From Paludibacterium paludis (lineage in GTDB: Bacteria; Pseudomonadota; Gammaproteobacteria; Burkholderiales; Chromobacteriaceae), in NCBI RefSeq assembly GCF_018802605.1, contig NZ_CP069161.1:1612001-1676000 (forward strand): a stretch of 64,000 nucleotides of DNA, in the 5' to 3' direction. The notes under the pieces are model-generated. The model had not been told where the DNA came from. It worked only from the letters and a program-made list of their open reading frames with translations, and ran no database searches. The translations under genes were made by a program, and so were the position numbers. Position 1 is the stretch's first letter. Every line of letters starts with the position of its first letter. This document shows, in pieces, positions 35,866-46,626 of this stretch.

Positions 35866-36823
35866 TGATCTGCCCCCGCCAGCCATACCAGCAATCAGGA
35901 GAGAAGTCCCAGGTTTGCATGGTGGTGGAACCTGCTGATCTTTGGCTTGCTACTTGTGCCTGGCGATGGCGTGCCGCAAATTCCGCAGGCGGTATCCGGC
36001 CAATCGATCCATGGGGACGGACTTGATTGTCCATCGTCCCGCCACGCGGAGATGATCTGCCTGGCCTCCGCCAGCGAATCAAAGACATGCTCGTTCAGGC
36101 ATTCGTCGCGGAGTCTGGCATTGAAGCTTTCGATGTAACCATTCTGCATCGGCCGCCCTGGTTGAATCAGGATGTGGCGGATGCCGCGGCTTTGCGCCCA
36201 GCCCATGAATGCCCGACTGGTGAACTCTGGCCCATTGTCCGTCCGGATCGCTGACGGATAGCCGCGAAATTGCGCCGCCTGATCCAGCATCCGCGTGACG
36301 TATTGACCGGACATCGAGAAATCCACCGCAATCTGCACCGCTTCGTGGCTGAAGTCATCGGCGACCGTCAGGCATTTCAAGCGCCGACTACTGGCTAACT
36401 GGTCGCTGACAAAATCCATGCTCCACACCTCATTCCACTGCGTAGTGGCTTGCAGCGGCGTGCGCACGCCGGTCAGCTTGCGCCGACGGTTACGCCGTCT
36501 AACCGCCAGACCTTGTTCGCGATACAAGCGGGACACCCGCTTGGGGTTGATGCCCGGAAACTCGATGCGCAATAGGTCATGCACCCGCCGATAGCCAAAG
36601 CGGCGGCGCGTGTGGGCGATATCGATGATGCGCGCGGTCAGCCGATGCGTGAATGCATCGGTTTGCGGCGGATGTCGCCAGGCGTCTCGGGAAAGCCCCA
36701 CAAGCCGGCAAGCGCGGCGTTCCGACAATGCCAGTCCGCTGCTCAGCATGAGGCGGATGGCCTGCCGCTTGGCTTGCGGGGCTAGCGCTTTACCCCGAAG
36801 GCGACCTTGAGGGCTTCGATATC
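35866..36823 (-). pseudogene. IS407-like transposase OrfB, frameshifted
   Basis: Carries RRFGYRRVHDLLRIEFPGIN, NEVWSMDFVSDQLASSRRLK, SAIRTDNGPEFTSRAFMGW and MQNGYIESFNARLRDECLNE, so the DDE core is there. Near 36025 the frame breaks: ISAWRDD is in one frame and NQVRPHGSIGRIPPAEFAAR, which should follow, in another. The protein would therefore lack its C-terminus. Confidence 0.85.
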
Positions 36824-37057
36824 GAGGTGGGCTTCGGCCAACAATTTCTTGAGCCGGGCATTCTCGGCTTCCAGATCGCGAGCGCGCTGCAATTCCGCGA
36901 CGTTCATGCCGCCGTATTTGCTTCGCCATTTGTAGAAGGTGGCTTCAGAGAAGCCTCCCTGGCGGCAAACCTCCTTGATAGCCATGCCGAGTTCGGCCTG
37001 CTTGAGAAAGCCGATGATCTGCTCTTCGGTGTATCTGCTCTTCTTCATATCCGTCAT
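36782..37057 (-). CDS. IS407-like transposase OrfA
   Basis: 91 residues: KKSRYTEEQIIGFLKQAELG, then HTH VCRQGGFSEATFYKWRSKYG and a coiled helix (ELQRARDLEAENARLKKLLA) ending ALKVAFGVKR. Typical orfA of the IS407/IS51 groups of IS3. Confidence 0.9.
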   Translation of the reverse strand: MTDMKKSRYTEEQIIGFLKQAELGMAIKEVCRQGGFSEATFYKWRSKYGGMNVAELQRARDLEAENARLKKLLAEAHLDIEALKVAFGVKR

Positions 37058-37119
37058 TTTCCTTCAAGTGACGGACTTCTCTCTACTTTTGATTGGTAGG
37101 GACTGAGGGGAGCAGATCA

Positions 37120-37382
37120 AAAAACATGAATTAATAGTGAGAAACAGGGGGGGCGGAAGGAAGATTTTGTATATTCTGCCTTATTTTATGTTCTCTGCAT
37201 TTTTGACTAGGTCATTATGTCCTAGGTGCTAGGGCATAATGACCTAGTCTTAGATTGTTGTTTTTTTGCTAATTTCCACTAAAGAACGAATAATATATTT
37301 CTAGGGCGATTTTCTTTTAAATTTATAAAAAAAGCCAAGGGGATGAGGAAGTAGATGGTTTTAACTGGTGAAAGGGAAAATT
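37120..37382. other. AT-rich gene-free region at the right edge of the island
   Basis: No gene. It contains the long 37205-37249 hairpin listed separately. Probably the leftover 3' end of a toxin-immunity transcript cut by the IS407-like element. Confidence 0.5.
37205..37249. terminator. Very long hairpin (21-bp stem, 3-base loop)
   Basis: Arms 37205-37225 and 37229-37249 begin GACTAGGTCATTATG and pair along all 21 positions with one G-T pair; loop GTG. A T-rich stretch (TTAGATTGTTGTTTTTTT) follows on the plus strand, so a terminator is the simplest reading; the stem is unusually long for one. Confidence 0.6.
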
Positions 37383-37418
37383 AAACGGAGCATAACCTGT
37401 AGTGGTTATGCTCCGTTT
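37383..37418 (-). terminator. Terminator of the dgt - phosphatase - msrB transcript
   Basis: 15-bp perfect stem (AACGGAGCATAACC / GGTTATGCTCCGTT core) with a 6-base loop, 58 bp beyond the msrB stop. Read on the minus strand it ends TTTAATTTT. Confidence 0.75.
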
Positions 37419-37475
37419 TGGTGCGTATTTCACTATATGCACAATGTTTTCAGTTGCTTAGGAAACCTACACGTA

Positions 37476-37880
37476 CTATTTCCCCACAGCCCCCTCGAAC
37501 TTCATCGCCACCGAGTTGATGCAGTAGCGCTCGCCGGTGGGTTCGGGGCCGTCGGGAAATACATGTCCCAGGTGGGCGTCGCAGCGTGCGCAGCGCACTT
37601 CGGTGCGAACCATGCCGTGGGAGCGGTCCTCGATGCGCACGGTGGCGCCGCTCAGGGCCTCTTCCCAGAAGCTCGGCCAGCCGCAGCCCGCGTCGAACTT
37701 GCTGTCCGAGCGGAACAGCAGGGCGTCGCAGCACACGCAGCGGTAATCGCCCCTGTCGTTGCGGTAGTAGAGTTCGCCGCTGAACGGACGTTCGGTGCCC
37801 GCCTCGCGGGTGACGCGATAGACTTCCGGCGGCAGTTCCGCGCGCCATTGCTCCTTGCTTTTGGTGACCTTGTCGCTCAT
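37476..37880 (-). CDS. msrB: Peptide methionine-R-sulfoxide reductase
   Basis: 134 residues. Repairs methionine-R-sulfoxide in proteins. Zinc-binding CVCC and CARC pairs, GCGWPSFWE, and the catalytic Cys in [11 protein letters not shown] are all present. No signal peptide: cytoplasmic. GAGGATCCGGCG precedes the ATG at 37880. Last gene of a minus-strand group with the phosphatase 10 bp upstream and dgt before it. Confidence 0.93.
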   Translation of the reverse strand: MSDKVTKSKEQWRAELPPEVYRVTREAGTERPFSGELYYRNDRGDYRCVCCDALLFRSDSKFDAGCGWPSFWEEALSGATVRIEDRSHGMVRTEVRCARCDAHLGHVFPDGPEPTGERYCINSVAMKFEGAVGK

Positions 37881-37890
37881 CGCCGGATCC

Positions 37891-38535
37891 TCACAGTTCG
37901 TCAAGGCTTTCGGCCAGGTGCGATTCATCGCCCCAGCGCTCCAGACGCCAGCTTCCATTGGCGTATTCCAGCCAGTTCAGCGCGGCGTTGGGGATGGTGA
38001 AATCCCGTTTTTTGCTCAATTCCATGCCGGTCGCCAGGCGGTAGGCGATGTCGAGCACGCCGCCGTGGCAGACGATGAACAGCGTCTGGCCGGGGTGTTG
38101 GCGGGCGCAGGCATGCATGAAGCCGGTCACGCGCGCCTGAAAGGCGAGCAGGCTTTCACCGTTTTCCGGGGTGAAGTCCGGCTCGCGCCTGGCGTAGCGG
38201 GCATAGGCCTCGGGATGGCGTTCGGCCGCTTCTTCGTAGGTCAGTCCCTGGAACAGCCCGAAGTGCCGCTCGCGCAATGCCGGCGCGGTGTTGAGCGGCA
38301 GGTTCTGCCACTGGGCGACCGGGCGGGCGGTGGCCAGCGCCCGCGAAAGGTCGCTGCTGTAAACGGCGTCGAAGGACAGGCCTTGGTGCCGCAGCGTGCG
38401 GGCGAGGCGTTCGGCCTGCTCTTCGCCCGTGATGTTGAGCGGAATGTCGGTCTGGCCCTGCAGGCGGCGTTCGGCGTTCCAGGCGGTTTCCCCGTGGCGC
38501 ACCATGCAGACGCGCACCTTCTGTCTGTCGTTCAT
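37891..38535 (-). CDS. Histidine phosphatase (phosphoglycerate mutase-like) family protein
   Basis: 214 residues from ATG 38535 (a GTG at 38538 is also possible). Has the RHG motif [20 protein letters not shown], the second catalytic region [17 protein letters not shown], and VCHGGVLD with the second His. GpmB/CobC-type phosphatase of unknown substrate. Start overlaps the dgt stop (TGATG), so the two are coupled. Confidence 0.88.
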   Translation of the reverse strand: MNDRQKVRVCMVRHGETAWNAERRLQGQTDIPLNITGEEQAERLARTLRHQGLSFDAVYSSDLSRALATARPVAQWQNLPLNTAPALRERHFGLFQGLTYEEAAERHPEAYARYARREPDFTPENGESLLAFQARVTGFMHACARQHPGQTLFIVCHGGVLDIAYRLATGMELSKKRDFTIPNAALNWLEYANGSWRLERWGDESHLAESLDEL

Positions 38536-39935
38536 CACAAAATTCCTACGCCGGAAATTTCCCGGGCCAGATTGGCCGCGGTGTTGTCGGTCATGGCGCC
38601 GACGAAGTCCAGCACCCGCATGTAAGCGAGGTAGCGGCTGCCGTCGGGCACCAGATCATGGTTCATCAGGTCCAGCGCGAGGCGCTGGCGGTGGGTGAGG
38701 GCGCCCGGCCCGTTGGTTTCCAGCGCCGCCACGGCGGGCACCAGCGCGTCGAGCAGGGTGGCGAGGCACGGATAGGCCGCCAATTCCGTCACCAGCTTGT
38801 TGCGGTGACGGTAAACCTTGTTGCTCGCCAGCTCCTTCGCGTTGAGGAGCGCCCGCTGGATCGCCGGTTCGCACACATTGATCAGGTCCTTGGCCGGAAA
38901 CGCGCCGGCCAGCAGCGAGTCGTGATGCAGCATGAACTTGTCGGCGACCTCGGTCACGCAGCGGCCGACCGCGATGCCGCGCAGCATCGCGCATTTTTGC
39001 TTGATATCGTGGATGGACCAGACCCGTTCGTATTCGGCGAAGCCGGCGAACAGCGCTTCGAACTCCTTGACGTCGAGGATGCCGATTTCCACCGCGTCCT
39101 CAAGGTCCAGGATGGCGTAACAGATATCGTCCGCCGCCTCCATCAGATAAGACAGGGGGTGACGCGCCCAGACAGTTTCACCCTTGCGGATCAGCCCCAG
39201 TTCGTCCGCCACGGCGCGGAAGTAGGGCAGCTCCGTCTGGTAGATATTGAACTTGTCGCGCTCGCGGGCTTCGTCCTTATCGGAGGTCCAGGGGTATTTG
39301 AGCAGGCAGCCCAGCGCCGCCGACGTGAGCCGCATGCCGCCTTCGCGCACGTACATTTCGAGCGTGGCGAGCATGCGCAGGCCATGGGCGTTGCCCTCGT
39401 AGGTTTCGATGTCGCGCCGTTCCGCGAGGCCAAGGCCGTCGAGCCAGTGCCGGTTGCGTTCGGCGCGGAACCAGTCGCGCAGCGCGTATTCCCCCGTGTG
39501 TCCGAAGGGCGGGTTGCCGATGTCGTGTGCCAGGCAGGCGACCTGGACCGCCGCGCCGATGTCGTGGGCCGTGTAGCCCGCGGGCAGGAGGCCCGCGTGC
39601 TGCATCATGGTGCCGACCCGGTTGCCCAGGCTGCGGCCGACACTCGCGACTTCGACGCTGTGGGTCAGCCGGTTGTGCGTGTGGTCGTTCTGCGCCAGCG
39701 GATGCACCTGGGTCTTGCGCCCCAGACGGCGAAACGCGCTGGAAAACACCACCCTGTCGTGGTCGATATGAAAATCCGTGCGCAGCCCCGGCATGCCTTC
39801 CTCGGTGGCGGGCGTGCGGGTCGGCATGACCTCGCCGTCGCGCACCTTGAAACGGCGGCTGGAGAGCAGGTCGCTCCATTGCATGGGGTTCTTGGCGCTC
39901 ATTGAGTCGGCTGGCGATGATGTGGACGGTTCCAT
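38535..39935 (-). CDS. dgt: Deoxyguanosinetriphosphate triphosphohydrolase-like protein
   Basis: About 466 residues. HD-domain enzyme that splits dGTP (or other dNTPs) to the nucleoside and triphosphate. Visible: RRLGRKTQVHPL, HNRLTHSVEVASVGRSLG, ACLAHDIGNPPFGHTGE (HD motif) and SYLMEAADDICYAILDLEDA. The start is uncertain: ATG 39935/39938 or ATG 39902, none with a clear ribosome site. The much longer frame to 40421 overlaps the divergent regulator and is not used. Confidence 0.9.
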   Translation of the reverse strand: MEPSTSSPADSMSAKNPMQWSDLLSSRRFKVRDGEVMPTRTPATEEGMPGLRTDFHIDHDRVVFSSAFRRLGRKTQVHPLAQNDHTHNRLTHSVEVASVGRSLGNRVGTMMQHAGLLPAGYTAHDIGAAVQVACLAHDIGNPPFGHTGEYALRDWFRAERNRHWLDGLGLAERRDIETYEGNAHGLRMLATLEMYVREGGMRLTSAALGCLLKYPWTSDKDEARERDKFNIYQTELPYFRAVADELGLIRKGETVWARHPLSYLMEAADDICYAILDLEDAVEIGILDVKEFEALFAGFAEYERVWSIHDIKQKCAMLRGIAVGRCVTEVADKFMLHHDSLLAGAFPAKDLINVCEPAIQRALLNAKELASNKVYRHRNKLVTELAAYPCLATLLDALVPAVAALETNGPGALTHRQRLALDLMNHDLVPDGSRYLAYMRVLDFVGAMTDNTAANLAREISGVGIL

Positions 39936-40001
39936 CATAAGGCAATTCGCTCGTGAAATGGGTATTATGGAAATGTCTATCGTTCCGGATTCCCGCTTTT
40001 C

Positions 40002-40625
40002 ATGACCACTGCCGAACGCCTTTTGTTCCTGCTCAAGACCCGTGGTCCGGAGTCCGCCCAGATCCTGGCAAAGATTCTCGGTCTTACCGCGATGGGTGTG
40101 CGCAAGCAACTGTTGCTGCTCGAAGAGAAAGGCCTCGTGGCGTCCGCCGACGAGCGCCGCGGCCCCGGGCGGCCGACCCGCATCTGGAGCCTTTCCGCGC
40201 AAGGGCAGCGGCGTTTCCCCGACCGGCACGCGGATCTGGCCGTCGACCTGTTGCGGCAACTGCGCGCCGAATTCGGCGAAGAGGGCGTGGCTCGGCTGGT
40301 GTCGGCCCGCGAGCGCCAGGCCGAATGCACGGCCCGCGAGGCGCTGACGGGCGCCGCCGATGTGGAGGACAAACTGGGGCGTCTGGCCGCGTGGCGCCAT
40401 GCCGACGGGTACATGGCGCATGTGGAGCGCGAAGCGGACGGCTCATGGCAGCTGGTCGAGCACCACTGCCCGGTCGCGGCGGCGGCCGGCGAGTGCGGTC
40501 GGTTGTGCGAATCGGAACTGGCGTTGTTCCGGCGGCTGCTGGGTGAGGGGGTCGAGATCGACCGGACCGAACACCTGATGGCCGGCGGCCGTTCGTGCCG
40601 CTACCGCGTGGTCGTCAAGGTTTAG
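40002..40625 (+). CDS. SufR-like HTH regulator with Cys-rich C-terminus
   Basis: 207 residues. N-terminal winged helix (QILAKILGLTAMGVRKQLLL, then DERRGPGRPTRIWSL). The C-terminal part has HHCPVAAAAGECGRLCESEL and a late Cys in GRSCRYRVVV, the spacing seen in iron-sulfur-binding SufR-type regulators. It could thus sense iron, oxygen or nitrosative stress. Divergent from dgt. Target unknown. Confidence 0.75.
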   Translation: MTTAERLLFLLKTRGPESAQILAKILGLTAMGVRKQLLLLEEKGLVASADERRGPGRPTRIWSLSAQGQRRFPDRHADLAVDLLRQLRAEFGEEGVARLVSARERQAECTAREALTGAADVEDKLGRLAAWRHADGYMAHVEREADGSWQLVEHHCPVAAAAGECGRLCESELALFRRLLGEGVEIDRTEHLMAGGRSCRYRVVVKV

Positions 40626-40639
40626 TCACCGAATGCGTT

Positions 40640-40735
40640 TGGGCATCCGCTCTTCTTCATTACCGTCATTCTCTCTTCAGCGACGGATCCGCCCTGCTTT
40701 TGACGGGTAGAGGGGCGCACACCGTCTTCGACGCT
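40640..40735 (-). mobile_element. Remnant of an IS407-like element end
   Basis: The ~95-bp stretch matches the outer end of the IS407-like element at 37025-37115 piece by piece: GCTCTTCTTCAT, CCGTCATT, TTCA..GACGGA, CTTTTGA, GGGTAG, GAGGGG. The minus strand still reads MKKSG, the start of OrfA, before diverging. No other part of the element is left. Confidence 0.65.
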
Positions 40736-40771
40736 CGACACGAAAACCGCTGGCCATACAGAAAGATCGTC

Positions 40772-41977
40772 ATGCCCAAGCCCTCCGCAACACTTGGCAA
40801 GATGCCTGCCGGCATCTGGATACTCGGTTTTGTGAGCATGCTGATGGACATCTCCTCCGAAATGATCCATAGCCTGCTTCCTCTTTTCATGGTGGGCACA
40901 TTGGGCGCGAGCGCCTTCATGGTCGGCCTGATCGAAGGGTTCGCCGAGGCCACCGCGCTGATCGTCAAGGTGTTTTCAGGGGCGCTGAGCGACTACCTGG
41001 GCAAACGCAAGGGTCTGGCGGTCTTCGGCTATGCGTTGGGCGTGTTGGCCAAGCCGCTCTTCGCGGCGGCTCCCGGCATCGGCATCGTCTTGACGGCCCG
41101 TTTGCTGGATCGCATCGGCAAAGGGGTACGAGGGGCGCCGCGCGATGCGCTGGTCGCCGACATCGCCCCGCCAGAGGCGCGTGGAGCGGCCTTCGGTCTG
41201 CGCCAGTCGCTCGACACCGTGGGCGCATTCCTCGGGCCGCTGTTGGCCGTCATCTTGATGCTGCTGTGGGTCGACAACTTCCGCGCCGTGTTCTGGGTGG
41301 CTGTCGTTCCCGGGCTCCTGGCCGTGTGCCTGTTGATGCTCGGTGTGCGGGAGCCGGATCATCATGTCGGTATGAAGCGTAACAACCCGATTCGCCGTGA
41401 GAACCTGAAGCGCTTGAGTGGCGCTTACTGGTGGGTGGTCGGGATTGGCGCGGTGTTTACGCTGGCGCGTTTCAGCGAGGCGTTCCTGGTGCTGCGTGCC
41501 CGGCAAGGAGGGATTCCCGTTGCCTATGTGCCGCTGGTGATGGTGGCCATGAATGGGGTGTATGCCGCCTCGGCTTACCCATTTGGTGAACTGTCCGACC
41601 GGGTGCGCCACTCGACGTTGTTGTCATGGGGTCTGATTGTGCTGATCGCGGCCGATTTGGTGCTGGCCGCGAATGACCATTGGCTAACCGTTGCCATTGG
41701 CGTGGCTCTTTGGGGTGTCCACATGGGGATGACACAAGGCTTGCTCGCCACCATGGTGGCGGACACCGCCCCTGCCGATCTCCGCGGTACGGCCTACGGC
41801 TTCTTCAACCTGGTCAGCGGCATCGCCATGCTGATGGCCAGTGCCGTTGCCGGGCTGCTATGGGACTCTCTGGGCGCTTCCTTCACTTTCTACGCGGGGA
41901 GCGGCTTTTGCCTGTTGGCTCTGGCCGGTCTCGCGGTGAAAGCCCGCCAGTTCTCCCGGACCCGAATGGTGTCGTGA
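40772..41977 (+). CDS. MFS transporter
   Basis: 401 residues, about 12 transmembrane segments. LGFVSMLMDISSEMIHSLLP is typical of a subfamily of uncharacterised MFS exporters; loop 2-3 has SGALSDYLGKRKGLAVFGYA (motif A) and GVRGAPRDALVADIAPPEAR follows. Cargo unknown. AGAAAGATCG precedes the ATG at 40772; the frame extends back over the IS remnant, which may have supplied or removed its promoter. Confidence 0.8.
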   Translation: MPKPSATLGKMPAGIWILGFVSMLMDISSEMIHSLLPLFMVGTLGASAFMVGLIEGFAEATALIVKVFSGALSDYLGKRKGLAVFGYALGVLAKPLFAAAPGIGIVLTARLLDRIGKGVRGAPRDALVADIAPPEARGAAFGLRQSLDTVGAFLGPLLAVILMLLWVDNFRAVFWVAVVPGLLAVCLLMLGVREPDHHVGMKRNNPIRRENLKRLSGAYWWVVGIGAVFTLARFSEAFLVLRARQGGIPVAYVPLVMVAMNGVYAASAYPFGELSDRVRHSTLLSWGLIVLIAADLVLAANDHWLTVAIGVALWGVHMGMTQGLLATMVADTAPADLRGTAYGFFNLVSGIAMLMASAVAGLLWDSLGASFTFYAGSGFCLLALAGLAVKARQFSRTRMVS

Positions 41978-42035
41978 CATAGCGCTCATCCGTCGCCTCA
42001 TCGTGGCGGCGGTTCTTGCCGCCTTCGCGCGGCCG

Positions 42036-42875
42036 TCAAGGCTTGACGCCGTTGGCGGCGAACCAGGCGAGCATGCGCGCCCAGCCGTCCCTGGCCGCTT
42101 CCGGGTGGTAACCTGGCCGGTAGTCGGCATTGAAACCATGCCCGGCGCCGGGGTAGACCACGATACGGCTCGCCGTGCCCTCCAGCGCCGCGCGCATCGC
42201 GTCGACCTGCGGCTTGCCGATACCGGTATCCTCCGCGCCGTAGAGTCCCAGCACCGGAATCCTGAGTTTCCCGGCGATATCGACCGGCTGCGTCGGCGCG
42301 AGCGCGGTGCGTTCACCGTCGAGCCGTCCGTACCAGGCGACGGCCGCCTTCACGGCCGCCTGCCGGGCCGCGTAAAGCCAGGTGATCCTGCCTCCCCAGC
42401 AAAATCCCGTGATGCCGGCCCGCCCGTCGTCCGCGCCGTGGGCGGCCGCCCAGGCGAGGGTGGCGTCAAGATCGGCCATCACCTGTTCATCGGGCACCCT
42501 GGCGACGATGCCCGACATCAGGGTCGGAATATCGTGGATCAGTGACGGATTGCCTTGTCGGAAATACAGCTCCGGCGCAATGGCGAAATACCCGGCATGG
42601 GCAAGACGCCGGCACAGGTCGCGGATGTGCGCGTGCACCCCGAAGATCTCCTGCACAACAAGAATGACCGGCAGCAGTCCCGATGGTTTGGCCGGGCGTG
42701 CGACATAGGCGGGCAGGGTGCCGTCCGGGCGCGGGATACCGACGTTGTCGGTGACAAGACCGGCGGCGCTGGTGGTGATGGTGGTCGCGGACACCGGCAG
42801 GACGGCCAGGGCGAACCCCGCCGAGGCGGCCGCGCCAAGCCGGCGGCGGGTGGCGTCGGGAGACACGGCGCGCAT
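42036..42875 (-). CDS. Dienelactone hydrolase-family protein, exported
   Basis: 279 residues from ATG 42875. The N-terminus TRRRLGAAASAGFALAVLPV is a twin-arginine-like signal. The alpha/beta hydrolase has the Cys nucleophile in GFCWGGRITWLYA, Asp in LYGAEDTGIG and His in YPGAGHGFN, the dienelactone hydrolase triad. Also has VILVVQEIFGVHAHIRDLCR. Substrate unknown; many such proteins are not true dienelactone hydrolases. Stop of the small membrane protein gene lies 4 bp upstream. Confidence 0.85.
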   Translation of the reverse strand: MRAVSPDATRRRLGAAASAGFALAVLPVSATTITTSAAGLVTDNVGIPRPDGTLPAYVARPAKPSGLLPVILVVQEIFGVHAHIRDLCRRLAHAGYFAIAPELYFRQGNPSLIHDIPTLMSGIVARVPDEQVMADLDATLAWAAAHGADDGRAGITGFCWGGRITWLYAARQAAVKAAVAWYGRLDGERTALAPTQPVDIAGKLRIPVLGLYGAEDTGIGKPQVDAMRAALEGTASRIVVYPGAGHGFNADYRPGYHPEAARDGWARMLAWFAANGVKP

Positions 42876-42879
42876 GGCG

Positions 42880-43194
42880 TCAGGTCTTGCGGGTGGGAGT
42901 GGTGCCGTTGGGCAGCGAGAACGGATCGTCCCCTTCGTCGCCGGCCTTGGCCGGCAGGGCGCAAAAGCCGTTGATCTCGCTGCCGGGCTTTTCCAGAAGA
43001 AGCACGATGCCGGTATTGAGCGCGCCAAGCGCCCAAGTGACCAACATGAAGAGCGTATAGGCCGCGCGCTTGTCCTCGAACAGCTGGACGCCGTGCAACT
43101 TCAACTCGAATGGATCGAAAACGGAAAAGAACGCCGCCGTGGCCAGACAGGCGATCATGAAAGACGGCCAGAGCAGCAGGATCGCTCGTTGCAT
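42880..43194 (-). CDS. Small inner-membrane protein, uncharacterised
   Basis: 104 residues with two hydrophobic segments (LLLWPSFMIACLATAAFFSV and YTLFMLVTWALGALNTGIVL) and a polar C-terminal tail. Begins MQRAILLLWPSF. I recognise it only as a conserved small membrane protein. Probably co-transcribed with the dienelactone hydrolase gene. Confidence 0.65.
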   Translation of the reverse strand: MQRAILLLWPSFMIACLATAAFFSVFDPFELKLHGVQLFEDKRAAYTLFMLVTWALGALNTGIVLLLEKPGSEINGFCALPAKAGDEGDDPFSLPNGTTPTRKT

Positions 43195-43276
43195 GGTGGG
43201 TTCCCGGGGGTGGCGTTAAGCTGAGAATAGACAAGCCCCCGGGAAATAGCAAAACCCGCCTGTCATTTCGGCGGGC

Positions 43277-43800
43277 TCAGTCGAACAGCGTGCGGGCACC
43301 TTCGAAGCGGGCCGAGAAATAGCTGTTGTCCAGCCGGTCGACGCGGATACTGCTGTTGGTTCGCGGCGCATGGACGAATTTGCCGTCGCCGATGTAGATC
43401 CCCATGTGCGAGAACGACCGGTTCATGGTGTTGAAGAACACCAGGTCGCCGACCTGCATGCTTCCGGAGTCGATCGGGCGCGACAGCGAGGCGATCTGCG
43501 CGGCGTTGTGCGGCAGCTTGATGCCGACCGCGTTGCGGTAGATGTAGCTCACCATCCCGCTGCAATCGAGTCCGGCTTCCGGATTGCCGCCGCCGAAGCG
43601 GTAGTTGAGGTCCAGCAATCCCAGCGTGTACATGAGGATTTCCCGGCCGGCGCCATCGGCGCGCAGCCCGGACAGCGCCACCGAACGGTCGGCGGGACGT
43701 TTGGGCGTCCACTTGCGCGGCGGCGGCGACGAGCAGGCCGCGAGCAACGCGGCCAGGAGCAGCCAGGGGGCGTGACGGCGAAGTCTTGCCAGCGTGTCGC

Positions 43801-43804
<4 letters not shown>
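43277..43804 (-). CDS. NlpC/P60-family lipoprotein (peptidoglycan endopeptidase)
   Basis: 175 residues. Signal peptide with lipobox LLAALLAACSS, so outer- or inner-membrane anchored lipoprotein. NlpC/P60 domain with Cys in GLDCSGMVSYIYRN, His in FSHMGIYIGDGKFVHA and polar residue in the following strand. Likely cleaves cell-wall peptides (Spr/MepS-like). Start overlaps the uup stop (ATGA). Confidence 0.9.
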
Positions 43805-45711
<1,907 letters not shown>

Positions 45712-45851
45712 GGATTCCGGAATGCTAACGTTCAAGTGCGGCAGGGTTGTGCCGGATTGCCCGGATTGTAGCACGAGAGGGCGCATTGCCTTTCACGCCG
45801 CCGTGGCCTGCTGGTACAATGCCCGCCTGAATCACACGGTAAGGATGCCTC

Positions 45852-46205
45852 ATGTATTTCGTCGATCGTTCCGTCGCGGTCATCAAGCCGCGCGCGCCGT
45901 TTCTCGAATGGCTCAACGCGGTTCCGGGAAATGATACGGATCTGTCGCTGGACAGCCTGCGCAGTGACTGCACCGTGATCCTGATGCCCGAGTTCACCGA
46001 CCCGGAAGAGGGCGTGTCCTATATCGACGACATCTACGACCAGCTGTTCCGCATGGAACTGGCGTCCTGGTACGAGGACGAAGCCCTGTGGCCGGCCGAA
46101 CGCTCCCTCAAGACGTTCTGGGAATGGTTCGATGTCGAAATTCACTCGACCCTGATCGACAGTGTCGAAGGCGATCTGCGCAACTACCCCGCCGGGGAAG
46201 TCTGA
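45852..46205 (+). CDS. Conserved small acidic protein, uncharacterised
   Basis: 117 residues, soluble, with many acidic and aromatic residues (FTDPEEGVSYIDDIYDQLFR, SLKTFWEWFDVEIHSTLID). I recall similar proteins of unknown function in betaproteobacteria. The preceding bases (GGTAAGGATGCCTC) hold a fair ribosome site. First of a run that leads into folC. Confidence 0.75.
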   Translation: MYFVDRSVAVIKPRAPFLEWLNAVPGNDTDLSLDSLRSDCTVILMPEFTDPEEGVSYIDDIYDQLFRMELASWYEDEALWPAERSLKTFWEWFDVEIHSTLIDSVEGDLRNYPAGEV

Positions 46206-46626
46206 GCCGCGGGCGGCGTTCGCCGCCTTCCGGGTCGAGCTTGTCCCGTCCCGTCTTTACCGGCGCGGCGTGCTGGCCGTCTCGGCGGCGCTCGCCCTCG
46301 TCCTGCCCGCCTGGGCGTCGTTGACGTTGCTGCCCCTTGCCGCGCTGGCGGCGCTTGGCGCCGACGGCTCGGGCCGCCGCCGCTCCCGTCCGGACCGGCT
46401 GATGGTGAGCGACGGCCGCGTGCGGCTCGGCTACGGACCGTTCGAAGTGGAAGGCCGGATCGAGGATGCGTCGGTCGTCTGGTCCTGGCTGATCGTGCCG
46501 GTGATCCGGCTTGACGACCGGATCGTGCGTTTCGCCGTTTGGCCCGACTCCGCCCCGCCCGAGGCGCGGCGCCTGTTGCGGGCGTATTTGCTGTGGTCCC
46601 CTCGCGGGGAAGAGGAAAGTGCCTGA
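46162..46626 (+). CDS. YgfX-like membrane protein, uncharacterised
   Basis: 154 residues if read from the GTG at 46162, which lies inside the previous gene; no other good start precedes the first membrane segment, so the true start is unclear. One or two membrane segments (VLAVSAALALVLPAWASLTL) and a soluble C-terminal half with RLMVSDGRVRLGYG. The organisation resembles YgfX-type proteins. Ends 1 bp before folC. Confidence 0.6.
   Translation: MSKAICATTPPGKSEPRAAFAAFRVELVPSRLYRRGVLAVSAALALVLPAWASLTLLPLAALAALGADGSGRRRSRPDRLMVSDGRVRLGYGPFEVEGRIEDASVVWSWLIVPVIRLDDRIVRFAVWPDSAPPEARRLLRAYLLWSPRGEEESA

Larger units (their letters stand above)
35866..37119 (-). mobile_element. IS407-like (IS3 family) element
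   Basis: Ends TGATCTGCCCCCGCCAG at 35866 and, inverted, TGATCTGCTCCCCTCAG at 37119 match as imperfect terminal repeats. About 1.25 kb with orfA intact and orfB frameshifted. The 4-bp flanks do not match, so one side may have been rearranged. Confidence 0.85.
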
